Assembly (NCBI GenBank): GCA_903844135.1
Contig: CAIMSN010000145.1
Coordinates: 1 to 62,938 of the forward strand
DNA from: an uncultured Rhodospirillales bacterium
GTDB taxonomy: Bacteria > Pseudomonadota > Alphaproteobacteria > Acetobacterales > Acetobacteraceae
Direction: 5' to 3'
DNA: 62,938 nt
The notes under the pieces were generated by a model. That model worked only from the letters and a program-made list of their open reading frames with translations. It did no database searches and was not told where the DNA came from. Of this stretch, positions 1 to 8,849 are shown piece by piece (positions within the stretch are counted from its first letter, which is position 1; each line of letters begins with the position of its first letter). A program made the translations under genes and the position numbers.

Positions 1-588
1 ATCCGTCATCGCGACCGCGCGTCGATGCAGCGCTACGCCCAGCATTGCATCGACGTCCTGCATGACGGCCATCGCGCGATGGACCTGCCGATCGTCACCA
101 TCAGCCTGGTCCAGGGCGACGCGCTCGGCGGCGGCTTCGAGGGCGCGCTGCAGCAGGACGTCCTGGTCGCCGAACGCAGCGCCAGGCTCGGCCTGCCGGA
201 AATTCTGTTCAACCTGTTTCCCGGCATGGGCGCCTACAGCTTTCTGTCGCGCCGCCTCGACGGGCCGCGCGCCGAGCGCATGATCACCAGCGGCCGGCTC
301 TACAGCGGCGCCGAGCTGCATGCGATGGGCGTGGTCGACGTGCTGGCCGAGGATGGCGAGGGCGAGCACGCGGTGCGCGGCTACATCGAGGAGAACAGCC
401 GCAGGGCCAACGCGCTGGCCGGGATCGTCCGCACCCGGCGGCGGGTCGATCCGCTCCTCAAGCAGGAGCTGCAGGACATCATCGAGATCTGGGTCGATAC
501 CGCGATGCGGCTCGAGGATCCGGACCTTCGCCGCATGGAGCGCCTGGTGGCGGCGCAGACCAGACGGCTGCGGACCATCACCGGATAG
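1..588 (+). CDS. rpfF: DSF synthase RpfF (crotonase fold), 5'-truncated by window edge
   Basis: This is the C-terminal ~195 residues of an enoyl-CoA hydratase-fold protein. The reading frame is open from base 1, so the start lies outside the window. It matches RpfF, the cytoplasmic enzyme that makes the cis-2-unsaturated fatty acid signal DSF from acyl-ACP by dehydratase plus thioesterase action. Visible hallmarks are a GGGFE segment (Glu codon 139-141) and GLPEILF (Glu codon 199-201). These glutamates are 20 residues apart, the spacing of the two catalytic glutamates of Xanthomonas RpfF (E141/E161). FPGMGAYSF and EIWVDTAM are also RpfF-typical. Generic crotonases lack this combination. The rpfC-like sensor gene is not adjacent but lies 15 kb away on the other strand. 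Function is a family inference with good support; the missing N-terminus cannot be judged. Confidence 0.85.
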   Translation: MRHRDRASMQRYAQHCIDVLHDGHRAMDLPIVTISLVQGDALGGGFEGALQQDVLVAERSARLGLPEILFNLFPGMGAYSFLSRRLDGPRAERMITSGRLYSGAELHAMGVVDVLAEDGEGEHAVRGYIEENSRRANALAGIVRTRRRVDPLLKQELQDIIEIWVDTAMRLEDPDLRRMERLVAAQTRRLRTITG

Positions 589-622
589 CCGCCCGGTTGC
601 CTAACGCGGTTCATGCGCCGTA

Positions 623-633
623 TTGTCCGAGTA
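623..633 (+). promoter_or_regulatory. Candidate GntR operator upstream of galM
   Basis: TTGTCCGAGTA lies 19 nt before the galM GTG start, just upstream of its GGAG ribosome-binding site (640-643). The left half-site TTGTC and the central CGA match the perfect palindromes at 3628 and 13099; the right half is imperfect. It is proposed as a site for the FadR-type GntR protein encoded at 13184-14044, whose family binds GT-N-AC palindromes. Inference from motif recurrence. Confidence 0.55.
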
Positions 634-652
634 ATCAGCGGAGCATGATGCG

Positions 653-1750
653 GTGGGCGAGAGCCAGGGACGAAACGAGGCGATCAGGGCGCAGTTCGGC
701 AGCCTGTCGGACGGCACCCGGGTCGAGGCCGTGGAGTTGCGCAACCGGCGCGGCACCAGCGCGCGGCTGATCGCGTTCGGCGCCGCCCTGCAGGCCCTGC
801 ATGTCGCGGACCGGCAGGGACGGTTCGACGACATCGTGCTGGGCTATGGCGACATCGCCGACTACGTCGCGCATCCGCAATATTTCGGCGCCACCATCGG
901 CCGTTACGGCAACCGGATCGGACAGGGCCGGTTCGTGCTCGACGGCAGGCTGGTGCAGATCGCCCAGACCGACGGCGAGCAGGCTTTGCATGGCGGCGTG
1001 CATGGCTTCGACCAGCGCCTGTGGACGATCGACCGCCTGTCCGAACCCGGCGAGACCGCGAGCGTGGTGTTCCGCTATCTGAGCCGGGACGGCGAGGAGG
1101 GCTTTCCCGGCGCGCTCGACGTGCAAGCCGGCTACGCGCTCGCCGAGGACGACTCCCTGACCCTGTGGTACGAGGCCACCACCGATGCGCCGACGGTGGT
1201 CAACCTGACCAACCACAGCTTCTTCAACCTGGGCGGCGAGGCGCGGGGCCGCACCGCGCTCGACCATCTGCTCACCATCCATGCCGACCGCGTTACCGCG
1301 GTCGCGCCCACCATGATCCCGACCGGCGCGCTGCTGCCGCTCGACGGCTCGCCGCTGGATTTCCGGCACGAGACCCGGATCGCCGACCGCATCCGCGACG
1401 GGCGCGACCCGCAGATCGCCATGGGCCGCGGCTACGACCACAACTACGTGCTGCTGGGCGGGGTGACGTCCGAGCCGAAGCCGGCCGTCCGCCTGGCCGA
1501 CCCGGTCTCCGGCCGGGTGCTGGAGATCTCGACCACCGAGCCGGGCCTGCAGTTCTATTCCGGCAACTTCCTCGACGGCACGCGCACCGGCAAGTCCGGC
1601 CTGCTCTACCGCCAGGGCGACGGGCTCTGCTTCGAGACCCAGCATTTCCCGGACAGCCCGAACCATCCGGACTTTCCGAGCACCCGGCTCGAGCCCGGCC
1701 AGACCTGGCGTTCGCGCACGGTCTGGCGCTTCTCCACCCGTCAGAACTGA
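653..1750 (+). CDS. galM: Aldose 1-epimerase (mutarotase)
   Basis: A 365-residue cytosolic protein of the GalM family, which interconverts alpha and beta anomers of aldoses such as galactose and arabinose before oxidation. Family landmarks are GRYGNRI (residues ~84-90), HGGVHG with His113 and His117, [12 protein letters not shown] with His188 (general acid), and [16 protein letters not shown] with Glu296 (general base). The GTG start at 653 is preceded by GGAG at 640-643 with a 9-nt spacer; no in-frame ATG fits better. No signal peptide is visible. It is the first gene of a run with the sugar-acid dehydratase (13-nt gap) and araFGH. A candidate GntR operator at 623-633 suggests co-regulation with the other sugar genes. 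Substrate (galactose or L-arabinose) is inferred from context. Confidence 0.93.
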   Translation: MGESQGRNEAIRAQFGSLSDGTRVEAVELRNRRGTSARLIAFGAALQALHVADRQGRFDDIVLGYGDIADYVAHPQYFGATIGRYGNRIGQGRFVLDGRLVQIAQTDGEQALHGGVHGFDQRLWTIDRLSEPGETASVVFRYLSRDGEEGFPGALDVQAGYALAEDDSLTLWYEATTDAPTVVNLTNHSFFNLGGEARGRTALDHLLTIHADRVTAVAPTMIPTGALLPLDGSPLDFRHETRIADRIRDGRDPQIAMGRGYDHNYVLLGGVTSEPKPAVRLADPVSGRVLEISTTEPGLQFYSGNFLDGTRTGKSGLLYRQGDGLCFETQHFPDSPNHPDFPSTRLEPGQTWRSRTVWRFSTRQN

Positions 1751-1763
1751 AGCCGAACCACCG

Positions 1764-3617
1764 ATGTCGAACCCCCCTCCCGACCTGTCGCCGGAACACC
1801 GCATCGAACAGGAGAGCCGGCCGCACGGTCGCGGCACGGCACGCCTGCGCTCGCGCGCCTGGTTCGACAATCCGCAGAACCCGGACATGACCGCGCTCTA
1901 TCTCGAGCGCTACATGAATTTCGGCCTGTCGCAGTCCGAGCTGCAGTCCGACCGGCCGATCATCGGCATCGCCCAGACCGGCTCCGACCTGTCGCCCTGC
2001 AACCGTCACCACCTGGTGCTGGCGGAGCGCCTGCGCGAAGGCATCCGCGAGGCCGGCGGCATCGCCATCGAGTTCCCGGTGCATCCGATCCAGGAGACCG
2101 GCAAGCGGCCGACCGCCGGCCTGGACCGCAACCTCGCCTATCTCGGCCTGGTGGAGGTGCTGTACGGCTACCCGCTCGACGGCACGGTGCTGACCATCGG
2201 CTGCGACAAGACCACGCCGGCCTGCCTGATGGCGGCGGCGACCGTCAACATCCCGGCGATCGCGCTGTCGGTCGGCCCGATGCTCAATGGCTGGTTCCGC
2301 GGCCAGCGCACCGGGTCGGGCACCATCGTCTGGAAGGCGCGCGAGCTGCTGGCCACCGGGGAGATCGACTACGAGGGCTTCATCAAGCTGGTCGCCTCCT
2401 CGGCGCCGTCGACCGGCTACTGCAACACCATGGGCACGGCGACGACGATGAATTCGCTGGCCGAGGCGCTCGGCATGCAGTTGCCCGGCGCCGCGGCGAT
2501 CCCGGCACCCTATCGCGACCGGCAGGAATGCGCCTTCCTCACCGGCAAGCGGATCGTCGAGATGGTGCACGAGGACCTGAAGCCGTCCGAGATCATGACC
2601 AGGGCGGCGTTCGAGAACGCCATCCGGGTGAACTCGGCGATCGGCGGCTCGACCAACGCGCCGATCCATCTCGCCGCGATCGCCCGCCATCTCGGCATCG
2701 ACCTGCCGCTCGAGACCTGGCAGCGCCTGGGCCTCGACATCCCGCTGCTGGTCAACCTGCAGCCGGCCGGCGCCTATCTCGGCGAGGATTTCTATCGCGC
2801 CGGCGGCGTGCCGGCGGTGGTCGCGCAACTGATCGAAAAGGGGCTGATCGCCACCGAGGCGCTGACCGCCAACGGCAGGACGATCGGCGAGAACTGCGCC
2901 GCCGCCAGGATCGAGGACGAGGACGTGATCCGCCCGTTCGACCGCCCGCTCAAGCAGCGCGCCGGGTTCCTGGTGCTGACCGGCAACCTGTTCCACTCGG
3001 CGATCATGAAAACCAGCGTCATCTCGGAGGAGTTCCGCAACCGCTACCTCGCCGATCCGAACGATCCCGACGCGTTCGAGGGCCGGGCGATCGTGTTCGA
3101 CGGCCCGGAGGACTATCATGCCAGGATCGACGATCCGTCGCTCGATGTCGGCGACCACGACGTGCTGGTGATGCGCGGCGCCGGCCCGGTCGGCTTTCCC
3201 GGTGCCGCGGAAGTCGTGAACATGCGCCCGCCGGTCTACCTGATCGAGAAGGGCGTGCATGCGCTCGCCTGCATCGGCGACGGGCGGCAGTCCGGCACCT
3301 CCGGATCGCCCTCGATCCTGAACGCGTCGCCCGAGGCCGCCGCCGGCGGTCCGCTGGCGCTGGTGCGCACCGGCGACCGAATCCGCGTCGATCTCGGACG
3401 CGGCCGGGTCGATATGCTGGTCGACGACGCGGAGATCGCGGCGCGCCGGCAGGCGCTGGATCAGCAGGGCGGCTACCGCTACCCGGCGAGCCAGACGCCC
3501 TGGCAGCAGATGCAGCGCGCGGTGGTCGGGCAGCTCGAGAGCGGTGCCGTGCTGGAACCGGCGGTGGACTATCAGCGGATCGCCCAGACCAAGGGGATTC
3601 CCCGCGACAATCACTGA
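1764..3617 (+). CDS. Sugar-acid dehydratase, IlvD/Edd family (arabonate/galactonate type)
   Basis: A 617-residue member of the IlvD/Edd Fe-S dehydratase family, in the branch that dehydrates pentonates and hexonates to 2-keto-3-deoxy acids rather than IlvD proper. Cysteines likely to hold the [2Fe-2S] cluster are visible in [16 protein letters not shown] and STGYCNTMG. The C-terminal [15 protein letters not shown] and RTGDRIRVD motifs are family-typical. By analogy with the Azospirillum L-arabonate dehydratase, which also takes galactonate, it should receive product from the aldose dehydrogenase at 10.6 kb. That would supply either dgoK/dgoA (galactose branch) or the semialdehyde dehydrogenase at 14.2 kb (arabinose branch). 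The ATG at 1764 follows galM by 13 nt, so an operon is likely. Exact substrate (L-arabonate, D-galactonate, D-fuconate, D-xylonate) cannot be decided from sequence. Confidence 0.9.
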   Translation: MSNPPPDLSPEHRIEQESRPHGRGTARLRSRAWFDNPQNPDMTALYLERYMNFGLSQSELQSDRPIIGIAQTGSDLSPCNRHHLVLAERLREGIREAGGIAIEFPVHPIQETGKRPTAGLDRNLAYLGLVEVLYGYPLDGTVLTIGCDKTTPACLMAAATVNIPAIALSVGPMLNGWFRGQRTGSGTIVWKARELLATGEIDYEGFIKLVASSAPSTGYCNTMGTATTMNSLAEALGMQLPGAAAIPAPYRDRQECAFLTGKRIVEMVHEDLKPSEIMTRAAFENAIRVNSAIGGSTNAPIHLAAIARHLGIDLPLETWQRLGLDIPLLVNLQPAGAYLGEDFYRAGGVPAVVAQLIEKGLIATEALTANGRTIGENCAAARIEDEDVIRPFDRPLKQRAGFLVLTGNLFHSAIMKTSVISEEFRNRYLADPNDPDAFEGRAIVFDGPEDYHARIDDPSLDVGDHDVLVMRGAGPVGFPGAAEVVNMRPPVYLIEKGVHALACIGDGRQSGTSGSPSILNASPEAAAGGPLALVRTGDRIRVDLGRGRVDMLVDDAEIAARRQALDQQGGYRYPASQTPWQQMQRAVVGQLESGAVLEPAVDYQRIAQTKGIPRDNH

Positions 3618-3627
3618 TCGATAATAT

Positions 3628-3638
3628 TTGTCAGACAA
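3628..3638 (+). promoter_or_regulatory. Candidate GntR operator upstream of araF (perfect palindrome)
   Basis: TTGTCAGACAA is a perfect inverted repeat (TTGTC-A-GACAA) in the 84-nt gap between the dehydratase and araF, 63 nt before the araF ATG. It has the GT-N-AC geometry of FadR-subfamily GntR operators and matches the site at 13099-13109 at 10 of 11 positions. It probably controls a promoter serving araFGH separately from galM. Inference from motif and position. Confidence 0.6.
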
Positions 3639-3701
3639 GCATTCCGCGCTAAAAGACAGCGCTTCAAGCGGCGATACAGCCGCATCCACAGGGAGAACGA
3701 C

Positions 3702-4709
3702 ATGAACACGTCCAGACGCCGGCTGATGCAGGTCTCGTCGCTCGGCGCCGTCGCCGCGCTGGCCGGGCTGAAGGGGGCTTCGCAGGCCTTCGCCGCCGGC
3801 GAGATGAAGATCGGCTTCATCGTCAAGATGCCGGAGCAGGCCTGGTTCATCAACGAACAGAAGGCCGCCACCGAAGCCGGACGGAGCGGCGACTTCATCG
3901 TCGTCAACCTCGCCGGCACCGACGGCAGCGCGGTGATGAGCGCGATCGACAACCTGTCCGCCCAGGGCGCCAAGGGCTTCGTCATCTGCCCGCCCGACGT
4001 GCGTCTGGGCCCGGCGATCTATGCCCGCGCCACCGGCGCCAACATGAAGGTGGTCTCGGTCGACGACCAGTTCGTCTCCGCCGACGGCAAGCCGATGCCG
4101 CAGGTGCCGCATCTGGGCATGTCCGGCTACAAGATCGGCCAGCAGGTCGGCCAGACCATCGCCGACGAGATGAAGAAGCGCGGCTGGAAGCCGGAGGAGG
4201 TGGCGGCCTGCCGCATCACCGACCAGGAGCTGCCGACCGCGCGCGAGCGCGTCGCCGGCGCCACCGACGCGCTGCTTGCCGCCGGCTTCCTCAAGGCCAA
4301 CATCTTCGACGCGCCGCAGCGCACCACCGACACCGAAGGAGCCAACACCGCGTCGAGCCCGGTGTTCGCGCGCCACGGCACTTTCAAGAAGTGGATCATC
4401 TACGCGCTGAACGAGGAGAGCGTGCTCGGCGGCGTGCGCGCCAGCGAGCAGTTCCATCTCGGCGCCGACGACGTGATCGGCGTCGGCATCAACGGCACCG
4501 GCGCCGCCTTCGCCGAGTTCAGCAAGCCCGCCCCGACCGGCTTCTTCGGCACCATCGCGGTGAGCTCGGCGCTGCACGGGCGGCAGAGCGCGATGAACCT
4601 GGTCTCCTGGATCCGCGACGGCAAGGAGCCGCCGGCCGATACCCAGACCACCGGCACGCTGATGACCCGCGACAACTGGAAGCAGGTCAAGGAGCAGCTC
4701 GGTTCATGA
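3702..4709 (+). CDS. araF: L-arabinose ABC transporter, periplasmic binding protein
   Basis: A 335-residue sugar-binding protein of the AraF type. After the leader it shows AraF-like segments such as [48 protein letters not shown] and [14 protein letters not shown], closely parallel to E. coli AraF. The N-terminus has SRRRLMQ, then a hydrophobic stretch and an ASQAFA cleavage region near residue 31. That arrangement suggests Tat export, which is unusual for AraF and is inferred. The ATG is preceded by GGGAG with a suitable spacer. The stop overlaps the araG start (ATGA at 4706-4709). It should capture L-arabinose, possibly also galactose, in the periplasm for AraGH. A candidate operator lies 63 nt upstream. 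Confidence 0.93.
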   Translation: MNTSRRRLMQVSSLGAVAALAGLKGASQAFAAGEMKIGFIVKMPEQAWFINEQKAATEAGRSGDFIVVNLAGTDGSAVMSAIDNLSAQGAKGFVICPPDVRLGPAIYARATGANMKVVSVDDQFVSADGKPMPQVPHLGMSGYKIGQQVGQTIADEMKKRGWKPEEVAACRITDQELPTARERVAGATDALLAAGFLKANIFDAPQRTTDTEGANTASSPVFARHGTFKKWIIYALNEESVLGGVRASEQFHLGADDVIGVGINGTGAAFAEFSKPAPTGFFGTIAVSSALHGRQSAMNLVSWIRDGKEPPADTQTTGTLMTRDNWKQVKEQLGS

Positions 4710-6235
4710 GCGAAGCGGAAACCGTTCTCGATCCCGTCTCCGATCTCGGGGCGGACCCGTTCCTGGTCCTGTCCGGGATCGAGGTCGAGTTTCCGGGCGT
4801 GAAGGCCTTGCGCGGCGTCGAGCTCGGCGTCGCGCGCGGCTCGGTGCACGGCCTGATGGGCGAGAACGGCGCCGGCAAGTCCACCCTGCTCAAGGTGCTG
4901 AGCGGGGTGAACATCCCCAAGGCCGGCACCATCACCGTCGATGGCCGCGTGCAGAGCTTCCGTGGCACCGCCGACGCGCTCGAGGCCGGCATCGCCATCA
5001 TCTACCAGGAGCTGCATCTGGTCCCCGGCCTGAGCGCGGCCGAGAACCTGATGCTGGGCCAGTTGCCGCGCCGCATGGGCCTGATCGACCGCAAGGCGCT
5101 CAAGGCCCGCGCGCTGTCGGTGCTGCGCGATCTGGGCGAGAGCATCGACCCCTCGACCCCGGTCGGGCGGCTGTCGATCGGCCAGCGGCAGATGGTCGAG
5201 ATCGGCAAGGCGCTGCTGCGCGACGCCAGGATCATCGCCTTCGACGAGCCGACCAGCTCGCTCTCCTCGCGCGAGGTCGACAATCTCAAGCGCATCGTGC
5301 GCCGTCTGCGCGACGAGGGCAGGGCGATCATCTACGTCACCCACCGCATGGCCGAGGTGTTCGAGATGTGCGACGCCGTCACGGTGTTCCGCGACGGCGC
5401 CCGCGTCGCGCATCACGCCGACATCGGCCGCATCACCCAGGACCAGTTGGTCACCGAGATGGTCGGCCGCGCCATCGAGGACATCTACGGCTACCATCCG
5501 CGGCCGCTCGGCGAGGTGCTGGCCAGGATCGACGGCATCACCGGCCCGGGCCTGAGCGCGCCGGCCAGCTTCACCGTCCGCGCCGGCGAGATCGTCGGCT
5601 TCTTCGGCCTGGTCGGCGCCGGCCGCACCGAGCTGATGCGCCTGCTGTGCGGCACCGAGCGTGCCACCGGCGGCAGCGTCACGCTGCGCGGCAGGAGCCT
5701 GCGCATGGGCTCGCCCAGGCGCGCGATCGAGGCCGGCATCGCCATGTGTCCGGAGGACCGCAAGCGCGAGGGCATCTTCCCGATCGCGTCGGTGAACGAC
5801 AACATCAACATCAGCGTCCGCCGTCGCTACGCGACGCTGGGTCTGGTGGATTTCGCCCGCGAGGCGGCCAACGCCGCCAGGGCGATCCGCGACCTGAACA
5901 TCCGCACCGCCAGCGGCGCCACCGAGATCCGTACGCTGTCCGGCGGCAATCAGCAGAAGGCGATCCTGGGCCGCTGGCTGTCCGAGGAGATCTCGCTGTT
6001 CGTGCTCGACGAGCCGACGCGCGGCATCGACGTCGGCGCCCGGGCGCAGATCTACAAGATCCTCTATGCCCTAGCAGAGAAGGGGGTCGGCGTGATCGTG
6101 GTGTCCAGCGACCTGTCCGAGGTGAGCTCGATCTGCGACCGGGTGCTGGTGATGGCCGATGGCCGGCTGACCGCCGATCTGTCGCGCGACGAGATCACGC
6201 CGGAGCGCCTGCTGGGCCACGCCCTGCCGCAATAG
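4706..6235 (+). CDS. araG: L-arabinose ABC transporter, ATP-binding protein
   Basis: A 509-residue tandem-NBD ATPase of the RbsA/AraG/MglA class, located at the cytoplasmic face of the sugar importer. The first half has a canonical Walker A (GENGAGKST), signature LSIGQRQ and Walker B leading into FDEPTSSL. The second half has the degenerate Walker A normal for this class (GLVGAGRTE), signature LSGGNQQ and LDEPTRGID. The start was set at the ATG overlapping the araF stop, because the longer open frame upstream runs through araF and is spurious. Translational coupling to araF is likely. Together with AraF and AraH it forms a complete high-affinity pentose importer. Confidence 0.94.
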   Translation: MSEAETVLDPVSDLGADPFLVLSGIEVEFPGVKALRGVELGVARGSVHGLMGENGAGKSTLLKVLSGVNIPKAGTITVDGRVQSFRGTADALEAGIAIIYQELHLVPGLSAAENLMLGQLPRRMGLIDRKALKARALSVLRDLGESIDPSTPVGRLSIGQRQMVEIGKALLRDARIIAFDEPTSSLSSREVDNLKRIVRRLRDEGRAIIYVTHRMAEVFEMCDAVTVFRDGARVAHHADIGRITQDQLVTEMVGRAIEDIYGYHPRPLGEVLARIDGITGPGLSAPASFTVRAGEIVGFFGLVGAGRTELMRLLCGTERATGGSVTLRGRSLRMGSPRRAIEAGIAMCPEDRKREGIFPIASVNDNINISVRRRYATLGLVDFAREAANAARAIRDLNIRTASGATEIRTLSGGNQQKAILGRWLSEEISLFVLDEPTRGIDVGARAQIYKILYALAEKGVGVIVVSSDLSEVSSICDRVLVMADGRLTADLSRDEITPERLLGHALPQ

Positions 6236-6283
6236 GCCCGACCCGTTCCGACCCTACCTGCCGCACAGCAGCGAGACCGATCC

Positions 6284-7303
6284 ATGCAGCCCGTCACCGT
6301 TTCCCACCCGCCCGCGAACGCGCCCGCCGCCCAGGACAGCAGGGGAGGCCGACTGCAGAGCACGATCCGTCGCGCCATCCAGCAATCCGGCATCGTCCTG
6401 GTGTTCCTGCTGCTGCTCCTGCTGCTGGCCGCCCTGGTTCCGGACTTCACCTCGCGCGGTAACGTCACCGGCCTGCTGCTGTCGGTGACGCTGACCGGCA
6501 CCATCGCCTCGAGCATGATGCTGGTGCTGGCGCTCGGCGAGGTGGACCTGTCGATCGCCTCGATCGTCGCCTTCGCCGGCGTGGTCGGCTCGGTGGCGGC
6601 CAACACGCTGGGCGCGCCGCTGGGCATCCTGTGCGGCATCCTGGCCGGTGGCGCGATCGGGCTGTTCAACGGGGTGGTGGTGGCCTGGTTCGGCATCAAC
6701 TCGCTGATCGCCACCCTGGCGACGATGGAGGCGGTGCGCGGCCTCGCCTACATCGCGTCCGGCGGCGACGCGGTGCCGATCATGGCGCCGGCCTTCTTCG
6801 GCCTGTCCTCGGCCAGCTTCCTCGGGCTCACCACCCCGGTCTGGATCATGTTCCTGAGCTTCGTGGTGCTGGGCTTCGTGCTGAACCGCACCGTGTTCGG
6901 CCGCGACGTGCTGGCGATCGGCGGCAATGTCGAGGCCGCCCGCCTGGCCGGCATCCCGGTGACCCGTCTGCGCATCGGCGTGTTCGCGCTGCAGGGCCTG
7001 CTGGCCGGGCTGGCGGGCGTGCTGCTCACCTCGCGGATGGGCCTGGGCGACCCGAAGACCTCGATCGGGCTCGAGCTGGCGGTGATTTCCGCCTGCGTGC
7101 TCGGCGGCGTGTCGCTGTCCGGCGGCATCGCCACCATTTCCGGCGTGGTGGTCGGCGTGCTGATCATGGGCTGCGTGCAGGATGCGATGGGCCTGCTCAA
7201 CGTGCCGGCGTTCTACCAGTATCTGGTGCGCGGCGGCATCCTGCTGCTGGCGGTGATGTTCGACCGCTGGAAGACCGGCCGAAAGGCGGCGACGCTGCGC
7301 TAG
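6284..7303 (+). CDS. araH: L-arabinose ABC transporter, permease
   Basis: A 339-residue inner-membrane permease of the AraH/RbsC/XylH family. After a ~35-residue polar N-terminus, hydrophobic segments are spread along the chain (about 8-10 helices). Family motifs include LGEVDLSIASIVAFAGV (near residues 85-101), IATLATMEAVRGL and the C-terminal GGVSLSGGIATISGVVVGVLIMG. It is the third gene of araFGH, 48 nt after araG, and forms the translocation pore with AraG. The gene is followed within 41 nt by a double hairpin element (7344-7387) that could terminate the transcript. Assignment to arabinose rests on the AraF likeness of the binding protein. Confidence 0.92.
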   Translation: MQPVTVSHPPANAPAAQDSRGGRLQSTIRRAIQQSGIVLVFLLLLLLLAALVPDFTSRGNVTGLLLSVTLTGTIASSMMLVLALGEVDLSIASIVAFAGVVGSVAANTLGAPLGILCGILAGGAIGLFNGVVVAWFGINSLIATLATMEAVRGLAYIASGGDAVPIMAPAFFGLSSASFLGLTTPVWIMFLSFVVLGFVLNRTVFGRDVLAIGGNVEAARLAGIPVTRLRIGVFALQGLLAGLAGVLLTSRMGLGDPKTSIGLELAVISACVLGGVSLSGGIATISGVVVGVLIMGCVQDAMGLLNVPAFYQYLVRGGILLLAVMFDRWKTGRKAATLR

Positions 7304-7343
7304 CAGACCGATCCCGGCAGGCGTGATCGAAACGAGCAGGGGT

Positions 7344-7387
7344 CCAGGGGACGACTGTCCCCTGGCGGGCGCCGGGCAGAGCCCGGC
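7344..7387 (+). terminator. Double-hairpin intergenic element after araH
   Basis: Two perfect inverted repeats stand back to back in the 115-nt gap between convergent genes. The first is CCAGGGGAC / GTCCCCTGG (7344-7352 and 7357-7365, 4-nt loop). The second is GCCGGGC / GCCCGGC (7371-7377 and 7381-7387, 3-nt loop). There is no T-tract, so it may act as a bidirectional transcript barrier or 3' stabiliser. Its form resembles the CCAGGGG...CCCCTGG intergenic repeats common in Acetobacteraceae (recollection, not checked). Confidence 0.5.
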
Positions 7388-7418
7388 AAAAGGCCTCGGT
7401 CCTCGACGGCAGCCGATT

Positions 7419-8276
7419 TTACAACGCCGGGCGATCCTCCCGCTGCCTGCGCTCCAGCGCCGCGATGGCGTGCCTGGTGTCTTCGGAGGCGCCGCCCAGC
7501 CGCAGGTAGTCGTGGTTGAAGGCGGCGACCGCGCGCAGCCCCTCGCTGTCGAGGATGTGCAGCTTCTTGCGGTCCAGGGTGATCAGCTTGCGTTCGCGAA
7601 ACCCCTTGAGCACGCGATTGACATGGACGGGAGTCAGGCCGAGCGCGTCGGCCAGCTCGGTCTGGGTCAGCGGCAGCCTGACCATGGCGCCGTCCGACAG
7701 CCCGACCGCCTGGTGCCGGCAGAGCAGCTCGCACAGCAGATAGGCCACCCGTCCGCGCGCATCGCGCCGCCCCAGCGAGACGATGCGTTCGCGCAACATC
7801 GCCTCCTCCTGTAGCGCGCTCCACCGCAGCGCCGCCGCGAGGCGCGGCGTGCCGGCGAACAGCGCCAGGATGGCGTCGCGCGGGATCGGCGCCACCCGGA
7901 CCGGGGTGATGGTGCCGATCGAATGGTCCATCGCCTCCAGCAGCGAGACATGGGTGTCGCCCAGGTCGCCGGCGATCAGGAACGTCATGATCTGCCGCCC
8001 ACCATCCGGCAGCAGGCGGTAGCGGATCGCCATGCCTTCCTTCAGCGCGAACACGAAGCGCGGCACCATGCCTTCGCTGACGATGTCTGTATCAGCCGGA
8101 TAGGCGGCCTCGCCGGCGATCAGACCGTCCAGCATTTGCCTGTCGCTCTCCGTCAGAGGCAGGAAACGGGAGAGTTTCAGGATGAGAGGATTGTCGTCGC
8201 CTGCTTGGGTTTTGCTGCCGGCTCCGAGCGACGGTGCGGTTCGCATTTTATACCAGGTTAATGCGTGATCTCTCAT
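7419..8276 (-). CDS. Crp/Fnr-family transcriptional regulator
   Basis: A 285-residue Crp/Fnr protein. Residues ~25-160 form a cyclic-nucleotide-binding-type beta barrel (for example LLPDGGRQIMTFLIAGDLGD). Residues ~170-250 form a winged helix-turn-helix with recognition helix around LGLTPVHVNRVLKGFRE. There is no N-terminal cysteine cluster, so oxygen sensing by an Fe-S centre as in true FNR is unlikely. The ligand is unknown. An in-frame ATG at 8246 would remove ten residues and is an equally good start. It is transcribed alone, convergent with araFGH. Its place between c-di-GMP genes recalls Clp of Xanthomonas, the Crp-like effector below RpfG, but no sequence feature proves c-di-GMP binding. 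Confidence 0.88.
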   Translation of the reverse strand: MRDHALTWYKMRTAPSLGAGSKTQAGDDNPLILKLSRFLPLTESDRQMLDGLIAGEAAYPADTDIVSEGMVPRFVFALKEGMAIRYRLLPDGGRQIMTFLIAGDLGDTHVSLLEAMDHSIGTITPVRVAPIPRDAILALFAGTPRLAAALRWSALQEEAMLRERIVSLGRRDARGRVAYLLCELLCRHQAVGLSDGAMVRLPLTQTELADALGLTPVHVNRVLKGFRERKLITLDRKKLHILDSEGLRAVAAFNHDYLRLGGASEDTRHAIAALERRQREDRPAL

Positions 8277-8849
8277 TTTGTTTACAAAAAGCCTCGTTAC
8301 GCAACGAGTTTCCTTATTCCTTCGAAGAAATAAGTAATCTCAAAGGCTCTGGACGAATGTCTGCGGAGAAGGACCGCCAGTCGGCACTGCGGGTGATCGC
8401 GCCGAGCAGGCAAATGGCGGCCAGGCCGACGACGACGCGCTTGTCGATGCCGGCGATGTCCTGCTCCGTCCGATCACGCCTCCATAGACGGGCAAGAGCA
8501 TGAAGACACGCGCACAGCATCGGAACGGCCTGACCATGCGGCTCCAGAGTCGACGATATAGTCCAGTATGGCGCGGAGAAAACGGCTTCGTCCTCGATCG
8601 TTTACGCATAGCGGCGAGGCGATTTCGCTTCTGGAGTCCGCCCGGCGATGCGACCGACCCTCTCGATCTGCTGCCGCAGGCGGACGCGCACGGATACGTT
8701 ATTTCAGTGTAATAGACTGACTCTGTCATGGATTTGCCCTGACCGTCCGTGCCGGTCCGAACTCCGACCGCCGGCGGCCCAGTCGTCGCCGACGGGACGA
8801 GCGGTTCGCGGGGCGGAGCTCCTTTTCCTCTCGCGAGTAGGGTATTGCG
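8277..8849. other. 573-nt divergent intergenic region, AT-enriched on the left
   Basis: This gap separates the divergent crp/fnr and PAS-GGDEF-EAL genes. Bases ~8225-8345 are clearly more AT-rich than the surroundings and hold a dyad CTCGTT / AACGAG (8293-8298, 8303-8308), a plausible regulator or promoter site for the crp/fnr gene. A minus-strand frame at 8314-8520 would encode 68 residues with one hydrophobic stretch. It has no recognisable family or convincing ribosome-binding site and I do not call it a gene. I see no RNA gene here. Confidence 0.5.

Noticed and set aside
1293-4577. 1094-residue minus-strand open frame
   Set aside because: It lies antisense to galM, the dehydratase and araF, has Arg/His/Asp-rich shadow composition and no family likeness. 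Long antisense frames are expected at this GC content.
7323-7814. 163-residue plus-strand ORF
   Set aside because: Antisense to the Crp/Fnr gene and includes the hairpin element; no recognisable domain.
8314-8520. 68-residue minus-strand ORF with a hydrophobic stretch
   Set aside because: No ribosome-binding site, no family, and composition changes abruptly along its length; listed only within the intergenic region.
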